DNA from: Planctomycetota bacterium
Lineage (GTDB): Bacteria; Planctomycetota; Brocadiia; Brocadiales; Bathyanammoxibiaceae
Length of the DNA stretch: 11,411 nt
Direction: 5' to 3'
Assembly (NCBI GenBank): GCA_030623665.1
Contig: JAUXLO010000029.1
Coordinates: 1-11,411 of the forward strand
The notes under the pieces are model-generated. The model was not told the origin of the DNA. It did not search any database and was given only the letters and a program-made list of their open reading frames with translations. The position numbers and the translations under genes are program-made. Position 1 is the stretch's first letter. Each line of letters begins with the position of its first letter. Positions 7,334 to 11,411 of this stretch are shown here, piece by piece.

Positions 7334-7848
7334 GTATGCGAGAACCTATCGTTGTTGTAACAGAAGTTGCGAAACCTCTTTGGATAGACCCGCTCGAACA
7401 TATCCGTTGAAAGCAACGTGTGTTTACGGTTTGAAAAGTAATATAGGTGTGTATCGCAGTGACAATCTGATGAGCCGAATCCATTGAGGGGTATCTCCAG
7501 GCCGTTAAGACCTGCCAGGCGCCGGCCCAGCCGGCATTCCCACTCCTTCGGGGCGGCAAATCCCCATATATATCTGATACGGGCATGGGCAAGCAGGTAA
7601 TCGATATGCCAGTGGGGCCTTTTGCCGGTAGGGTTTTCTGCTAAATGGCGGCTCAGCCTCTGTACCAGGTTAGTCTGGGCGCTGCCCACGTAGAGATAGA
7701 AACCCTTGGGGAAGAAATGCCTGCCGAGTCTCCCAACGCTCAGGCTGCAACCCCTTTTAAGCTCTGCAACCAGCAGGTATATACCGCCATTGAAAGTAAA
7801 TGCAGTAGGTAACGATAATGGTGATAAGGTCCTCTGCAACACACCCAT
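7330..7848 (-). CDS. GIY-YIG nuclease family protein (DUF123/COG1833-like)
   Basis: A 172-residue protein with a GIY-YIG-type core. GIYLL (residues 22-26) and GFYLYVGSA (49-57) supply the two short strands, RLSRHL (64-69) the Arg/His helix, and PHWHIDYLL (78-86) and GFGSSDCHCDTHL (123-135) the signature of the DUF123 family. In archaea that family also occurs fused to endonuclease III. Proteins of this type are annotated as Uri-superfamily endonucleases, though their real substrates are poorly known. Cys129, Cys131 and His134 could bind a metal. Residues past about 140 form a basic, non-conserved-looking tail. The ATG at 7848 lies 23 bp after the upstream stop and has no convincing Shine-Dalgarno; the conserved region begins near residue 20, so the true start could be slightly different. 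Its stop overlaps the mutS start by 4 bp. A nuclease role in DNA processing is inferred. Confidence 0.85.
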   Translation of the reverse strand: MGVLQRTLSPLSLPTAFTFNGGIYLLVAELKRGCSLSVGRLGRHFFPKGFYLYVGSAQTNLVQRLSRHLAENPTGKRPHWHIDYLLAHARIRYIWGFAAPKEWECRLGRRLAGLNGLEIPLNGFGSSDCHCDTHLYYFSNRKHTLLSTDMFERVYPKRFRNFCYNNDRFSHT

Positions 7849-7871
7849 ATTTATTGCGCCGATCGTGTCGG

Positions 7872-8972
7872 TTATTTATTCCTGGCAATCAGCCGGTCCT
7901 GTGCCCATAGTGGGTCTGCAGGCGGCACTTCCAGGACGCCTTCTGTCTCTCCTCTACGCAGGACGACGCGAACCAGGGGCATATCCTTTGCCTTGCTGAA
8001 GCGTGCGGTCAGCCGGGCCGCCGACTGTAGATTGTCATCGGTCAGGTTACCGTGCATAAGACACAGCGGCCCAGGCATGTCGGCAAGGTGAAGTCGTGCA
8101 TCTTCTTTTCGTGCAAGGGTTTCGAGCCTCTGATTCTCTGCATCGTTCCGGCCCACTACCGCCTTGGTCTGGCCGTCCAGCCTGAAATGTCTACCCACCT
8201 TCAGCAGGCTTACGTCCTTTACGTTAGAGTCTATGTCGTGGTCGAACAGCTCCTTTATCCTGAGGGCAAACCCCGGGTCGGTAAGGAGGCATCCGCCGGC
8301 AGAACAGGGGTAGTCCTTAATCTCAAAAATGTCCGCCAACTGCATCTGCTCCTTCCTGGAACGGCCCTTTATGGCCAAAAGCCTTTCCCTGTCTACCAGG
8401 CCTTCTTTCTCCGGGATGGTAGGTTCAAGGTGCTTGGCGCAGAGGGGTCTTAGCACAAGACCTTCAAGGCCGGACTCACGCTCGATTATTTTCATGGCGA
8501 GCTTTCGCTGCGACATGGGCCTCTGGCCCAGTACCTCGCCGGTTATTATAAACGATGCCCCGGTCTCGCTCATATACTCCCCTGCCATCCTGAACATGTT
8601 TATACGACAGTCGATGCACGGATTCATGTTCTTGCCGTAGCCGTGCTTGGGTTTTTTAACGATCTTCAAGAAGCTGTCGGTTATGTTTAGGACCTTTATT
8701 GGTATGCCAAGCGCCTCGGAGACCTTCCTGGCCTCAGACTTGCAACTATCGCTCCGGTTGCAGAGGCAGAAGACGGTCGAGAAGTTCAAGGCTGTAACAT
8801 CTATGCCCTGCGCCTTGATTACATTGATGGCCAGGGTGCTGTCCAGACCACCGGAAAGCAATGCCACCGCCTTTACCTTCTTGTCCGTCTCTCCTACCGT
8901 ATCAACGGCAGGGAGGTCCTGTTTTGCGGTGGGTACTGTAGGCGGGGGTGTCCCGGTTAATGTATCTGTCAT
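7872..8972 (-). CDS. PP-loop ATPase, probable tRNA thiolation (ThiI/MnmA-like) enzyme
   Basis: A 366-residue protein. After a Pro/Thr-rich N-terminal 30 residues comes the PP-loop SGGLDS (40-45), which binds ATP and adenylates the target base in ThiI, MnmA and TtcA. Cys119 and Cys122 form a CxxC (NPCIDC), followed by GEVLGQRPMSQ (145-155). Further cysteines sit at 69, 71, 77, 223 and 228. The last 140 residues (KVGRHFRLDGQTKAVVGRND) form a second domain often seen in anaerobes behind this PP-loop domain. There is no THUMP or rhodanese domain, so this is not canonical ThiI. Such genes are commonly labelled tRNA 4-thiouridine or 2-thiouridine synthase; the exact base and pathway are not proven. 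The ATG at 8972 overlaps the upstream stop as ATGA, and GAGGTG about 9 bases before it is a good ribosome site. Confidence 0.85.
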   Translation of the reverse strand: MTDTLTGTPPPTVPTAKQDLPAVDTVGETDKKVKAVALLSGGLDSTLAINVIKAQGIDVTALNFSTVFCLCNRSDSCKSEARKVSEALGIPIKVLNITDSFLKIVKKPKHGYGKNMNPCIDCRINMFRMAGEYMSETGASFIITGEVLGQRPMSQRKLAMKIIERESGLEGLVLRPLCAKHLEPTIPEKEGLVDRERLLAIKGRSRKEQMQLADIFEIKDYPCSAGGCLLTDPGFALRIKELFDHDIDSNVKDVSLLKVGRHFRLDGQTKAVVGRNDAENQRLETLARKEDARLHLADMPGPLCLMHGNLTDDNLQSAARLTARFSKAKDMPLVRVVLRRGETEGVLEVPPADPLWAQDRLIARNK

Positions 8973-9595
8973 AAAAGTTTCACCTCTATGTCGCCGGAGA
9001 CCAGTTTCTTGAATCTCTCGGCGTCTGCCTCTGTGCCGACTATATCGCCGTAGTGCATCGGAACGGCGAGCGTCGGTTTCATGCGGTTCACGGCCTCGGC
9101 GGCCTCTTCTGCAGTCATAACATAGGTGCCGCTAACCGGTATCAGGGCCACGTCTACCTTAAAGTCATCCATCTCGGGTATGCGGTCGGTGTCGCCCGCA
9201 TGGTATATCCTCTTTCCGCCTACTGTGACGATAAAACCGATCCAGCCGGAACCCTTGGGGTGGAAGCTCTTATTTGTATTATAGGCGGGTACGACATTTA
9301 CTGTGACATTATTTAGCTCTACGGTATCGCCCGGCTTTACCACCACGACGTCGCCCTTGAGTTTCTTGGCGCTGTCGGCTGTGGCTACTATCATCGTGCC
9401 CTTTTTAGAGACTTTCTCGACGTCCAGGGGGGAGCAGTGGTCGTAGTGTTCGTGCGTTACAAGTACTACGTCGGCGGGTTCCTTGTCCTCGTCCTTCAAC
9501 TTCCAGGGGTCGATGTAAATGACCCTGCCGTCCCCCTTTATCTTCATCGAGTCGTGGCCGAGCCAGGTTATTGTAACGCCGTTAACCTCCAGCAC
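8969..9595 (-). CDS. Metallo-beta-lactamase-fold metal-dependent hydrolase
   Basis: A 208-residue protein of the compact MBL-fold type (UlaG/YtkL-like). It opens with TITWLGHDSMKI. The metal-binding THEHYDH motif supplies His48, His50, Asp52 and His53; HAGDTD gives His132 and Asp135, and PMHYGDIVGT gives His181. The full metal set is present, so it is probably an active zinc hydrolase, but the substrate cannot be read from the sequence. The start is a GTG at 9595, preceded by a strong GGGAGGA Shine-Dalgarno with about 7 bases of spacing; this decides the start. It has no signal peptide. It is the first gene of the operon that runs to mutS, overlapping the PP-loop gene by 4 bp, which suggests it is made in step with that enzyme. 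Confidence 0.92.
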   Translation of the reverse strand: MLEVNGVTITWLGHDSMKIKGDGRVIYIDPWKLKDEDKEPADVVLVTHEHYDHCSPLDVEKVSKKGTMIVATADSAKKLKGDVVVVKPGDTVELNNVTVNVVPAYNTNKSFHPKGSGWIGFIVTVGGKRIYHAGDTDRIPEMDDFKVDVALIPVSGTYVMTAEEAAEAVNRMKPTLAVPMHYGDIVGTEADAERFKKLVSGDIEVKLL

Positions 9596-9622
9596 GAGCT
9601 GTCCTCCCTTCGTTCTTGCATT

Positions 9623-9631
9623 TTTATACCA
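9623..9631 (-). promoter_or_regulatory. Extended -10 promoter for the MBL-mutS operon
   Basis: On the minus strand, TGG-TATAAA forms an extended -10 element, with only a weak -35 (GATTTT) 17 bases upstream. Transcription would start near 9616, about 21 bases before the GTG. The heptamer ATACCAA occurs twice on the plus strand, at 9626-9632 and 9641-9647, 15 bases apart; the first copy overlaps this element. Confidence 0.5.
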
Positions 9632-9680
9632 ATTTCAATAATACCAAAATCCCCCAAAAATCAAAGGAGAAAAAGAGTCT

Positions 9681-9709
9681 TTGACAACAATTACATGCGC
9701 TGATAGACT
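9681..9709 (+). promoter_or_regulatory. Extended -10 promoter for the MEMO-family gene
   Basis: TTGACA (9681-9686), a 17-base spacer and TAGACT (9704-9709) with an upstream TG (9701-9702) make a good sigma-70 promoter. The start would be near 9716. That puts the upstream TTG codon at 9718 almost at the transcript end and favours the ATG at 9754 as the gene start. It shares the 120-bp divergent region with the MBL operon promoter. Confidence 0.65.
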
Positions 9710-9753
9710 CCTTATCTTTGCACGACGGTTTTTCGGAGTACGTTGATGCTACG

Positions 9754-10623
9754 ATGCTTACCAGAAGTCCCATAGCCCTAGGTTTTTATCCCGAGCTGGG
9801 CGGTGTCTGCAAGGTTGCCGTGGAACGACACCTTGAAAACGGCTCGGCGCTATCTGCCAATCTGCGGAAAAAGAACGTTGTTGCAGGGATCGTTCCCCAT
9901 GCCGGCTGGATGTTCTCCGCTGATACGGCGGCCGCCGTGTTTAGCACTATAAGCAGGCTGTCCGGGCCCAAGGTCTTTGTGCTTTTTGGCTCCGTGCACG
10001 TTATGGGGGTAGAGAGGTCGGCCCTGATAAAGGAGGGGATCTGGGAGACCCCCCTCGGCGAAATAGAGATCGATGCCGACCTGGCGGGCGATATATTAAA
10101 ATCCTCAGGAGACCTTGTGATGGAGAATGCACAGAGTCACCTGATGGAACATTCCATAGAGGTGCAGACACCGTTTATAAAATATCTGTTTCCGGAGGCT
10201 AGGATTGTACCCATCATGGTCCCGTCTACCGAGAAGGCGGCTATCTTAGGGGAGAGGATAGGTGCGCTGGCAAAAAACAGAGACGGGGGGATAATGGCCG
10301 TCGGCACCAGCGACCTGACCCACTACGGCCAGAGATACGCATTCATGAGTCACGGCACCGGGGCCGAGGCGCTGGAGTGGGTAAAGAACGAAAACGACAA
10401 GAGGATTATAGACCTCTGTTTGAGGATGGCCGCTGAGGAGATTGTGCCCGAGGCCACAAAGAGCATGAACGCCTGCGGTGGTGGTGCGCTGGCCGCAACC
10501 GTGGCATACGCCAGGGCGCTTGGGGTAGAGGCGGGGGAATTACTACACTACACAACCAGTTACGACGTAGACCCGACCGGTGAACCCTCCGACTTCGTAG
10601 GCTATGCGGGGATAGTGCTTTAA
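9754..10623 (+). CDS. amrB: MEMO family protein (AmmeMemoRadiSam system protein B)
   Basis: A 289-residue protein of the MEMO1 family, whose fold resembles extradiol dioxygenases. MLTRSPIALGFYP is the usual N-terminal motif. The likely active-site residues are His49 in VPHAGW, His82 in GSVHVMG, His133 in EHSIEVQ, and Cys241 in MNACGGG. Human MEMO1 uses His49, His81 and Cys244, which fits this ATG start at 9754 closely. A GGAG at 9735-9738 is rather far (15 bases) but usable; an in-frame TTG at 9718 is rejected because it has no ribosome site and lies at the predicted transcript start. In bacteria this family is usually grouped with an AMMECR1 protein and a radical SAM protein in the uncharacterised AmmeMemoRadiSam system. 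Neither partner is in this window, so the symbol rests on family alone and the biochemical role is unknown. Confidence 0.9.
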   Translation: MLTRSPIALGFYPELGGVCKVAVERHLENGSALSANLRKKNVVAGIVPHAGWMFSADTAAAVFSTISRLSGPKVFVLFGSVHVMGVERSALIKEGIWETPLGEIEIDADLAGDILKSSGDLVMENAQSHLMEHSIEVQTPFIKYLFPEARIVPIMVPSTEKAAILGERIGALAKNRDGGIMAVGTSDLTHYGQRYAFMSHGTGAEALEWVKNENDKRIIDLCLRMAAEEIVPEATKSMNACGGGALAATVAYARALGVEAGELLHYTTSYDVDPTGEPSDFVGYAGIVL

Positions 10624-10626
10624 GGA

Positions 10627-10655
10627 TTGACTGCTCTAAGCATAAATGGTACAGT
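10627..10655 (+). promoter_or_regulatory. Extended -10 promoter for the iron-sulfur oxidoreductase gene
   Basis: TTGACT (10627-10632), a 17-base spacer and TACAGT (10650-10655) preceded by TGG form an extended -10 promoter. The likely start is near 10662, about 27 bases before the ATG. It begins 4 bases after the MEMO stop, and no terminator is seen between them, so both read-through and independent transcription are possible. Confidence 0.55.
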
Positions 10656-10688
10656 TGCAATTTCTAACTATGGTTGGACAGGCAACAG

Positions 10689-11411
10689 ATGATAGAGAAA
10701 ACTACTGAGGCTGATTCGACAGCAAAGATGCTGAAACTCACCATAGACGGCAGGCAGGTAGAGGCCACCCCTGACCAGACCATCCTCCAGGTGGCAAGTT
10801 CGCTGGGCATAAAGATTCCTACCCTATGTCATGACCCGCGGCTCAAACCATTCAGCGCCTGTCGGGTATGTATGGTAGAGGTAGAGAACGCCCGAAAACC
10901 CCTGGCAACGGCCTGTTCCGCACTGGTTCAGGACGGCATGGTCGTAAAAACCGACACTGAGCGCGTAAAGGACGCCAGGAGATTCGTGCTGGATCTCATC
11001 CTATCAGACCACCCCCTGGACTGTATGACATGTGATAAGTGCGGTGAGTGCACCCTCCAGGACCTTGCCTACGAATACGGGATCAAGACCAGCCGTTTCT
11101 TTAAGGAACCCGTCCGCGGCGTCGTCCCCGACCCGAACACCATGATATTGAGGGATGATTCCAAGTGCATACTCTGCGGGCGATGCGTCAGGATATGCGA
11201 TGAGGTCGAGCAGGCCAATGCCATCGACTTTATAAACCGTGGTTTCGATACCGTTGTAGGCCCTGCCTACGGCCACACCCTGCTCGGCACGAGCTGTGAG
11301 TTCTGTGGGCAGTGTGTATCAACATGCCCCGTAGGCGCCCTGAGGGAGAAGCAGGCCGAAGGGAAGGGCCGGAACTGGCAGCTGAACAAGGTGAAGAGCG
11401 TGTGCGGCTAC
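10689..11411 (+). CDS. Formate dehydrogenase alpha / NuoG-like multi-[Fe-S] protein (5' part, cut by window end)
   Basis: The first 241 codons of a larger gene. Residues 14-90 are a [2Fe-2S] ferredoxin domain (Cys47, Cys58, Cys61, Cys76). Residues 108-121 form the NuoG-type His-Cys cluster site (His108, Cys112, Cys115, Cys121), with an extra Cys118. Two [4Fe-4S] ferredoxin motifs follow: Cys160/163/166/170 and Cys203/206/209/213. The frame ends at VCGY, apparently the start of the CxYC cluster that opens the molybdopterin domain. HPLDCMTCDKCGEC and the CGY start resemble NAD(P)-linked formate dehydrogenase alpha subunits more than respiratory NuoG; hydrogenase diaphorase-type subunits share the first half. 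The ATG at 10689 has an AGG 6 bases upstream; Met14 is an alternative. It acts in cytosolic electron transfer, with formate as the probable donor. Confidence 0.85.
   Translation, partial: MIEKTTEADSTAKMLKLTIDGRQVEATPDQTILQVASSLGIKIPTLCHDPRLKPFSACRVCMVEVENARKPLATACSALVQDGMVVKTDTERVKDARRFVLDLILSDHPLDCMTCDKCGECTLQDLAYEYGIKTSRFFKEPVRGVVPDPNTMILRDDSKCILCGRCVRICDEVEQANAIDFINRGFDTVVGPAYGHTLLGTSCEFCGQCVSTCPVGALREKQAEGKGRNWQLNKVKSVCGY

Noticed and set aside
8052..8453. A 133-codon plus-strand open frame
   Set aside because: Antisense shadow of the PP-loop gene, whose motifs are clear on the other strand.
7872..8972. Calling the PP-loop protein QueC (7-cyano-7-deazaguanine synthase)
   Set aside because: It shares an SGGLDS-type loop but is much longer and carries a different cysteine pattern and an extra C-terminal domain.
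9718..9753. TTG start extending the MEMO-family protein by 12 residues
   Set aside because: No ribosome site precedes it, it lies at the predicted transcription start, and the family motif and active-site numbering fit the ATG at 9754.
1..11411. CRISPR array, IS element, tRNA or phage genes
   Set aside because: No regularly spaced short repeats, transposase motifs, terminal inverted repeats or cloverleaf-like sequences were seen by reading.

Overview
The window is ordinary bacterial chromosome: tightly packed genes, Shine-Dalgarno sites, sigma-70-type promoters and housekeeping families (MutS, SPFH/band 7, a PP-loop tRNA-thiolase-like protein, a MEMO-family protein). The right end starts a formate-dehydrogenase-alpha/NuoG-like iron-sulfur protein, which suggests an anaerobic or facultative lifestyle. 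Frequent ATA (Ile) and AGG (Arg) codons and the gene mix would suit an anaerobic lineage such as the anammox-related Planctomycetes. That placement is a low-confidence guess; the sequence does not fix the phylum. I see no tRNA, rRNA, CRISPR array, IS element or phage gene.

Layout. (1) 1-175, plus strand: the last 57 codons of an unrecognised gene, ending against a convergent neighbour. (2) 218-4574, minus strand: an envelope-type block. It is read from a strong promoter at 4622-4649 into two SPFH-domain membrane proteins (4574-3435 and 3416-2274, 18 bp apart). After a 280-bp gap with its own likely promoter and a long leader comes a secreted eight-repeat PQQ-type beta-propeller protein. Its C-terminus carries a recent in-frame tandem duplication of a 78-residue module. 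(3) 4712-9595, minus strand: a compact four-gene operon. In transcription order it encodes a metallo-beta-lactamase-fold hydrolase (GTG start, very good Shine-Dalgarno), a PP-loop sulfurtransferase-like protein with conserved-looking cysteine pairs, a GIY-YIG (DUF123/COG1833-like) nuclease, and MutS. Two of the three junctions are 4-bp ATGA overlaps and the third is a 23-bp gap. (4) 9596-11411: a divergent promoter region, then on the plus strand a MEMO-family protein (AmmeMemoRadiSam B) and the first 241 codons of a multi-[Fe-S] oxidoreductase. Each has its own extended -10 promoter.

Functional reading. The left block looks like cell-envelope or membrane organisation. The middle operon mixes nucleic-acid functions (mismatch recognition, a small nuclease, a probable tRNA thiolation enzyme) with a hydrolase of unknown substrate. 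The right block begins redox metabolism. The least ordinary points are the duplicated C-terminal module of the propeller protein, translational coupling of a GIY-YIG nuclease to MutS, the cysteine-rich PP-loop enzyme, and long inverted repeats bracketing two minus-strand promoters.
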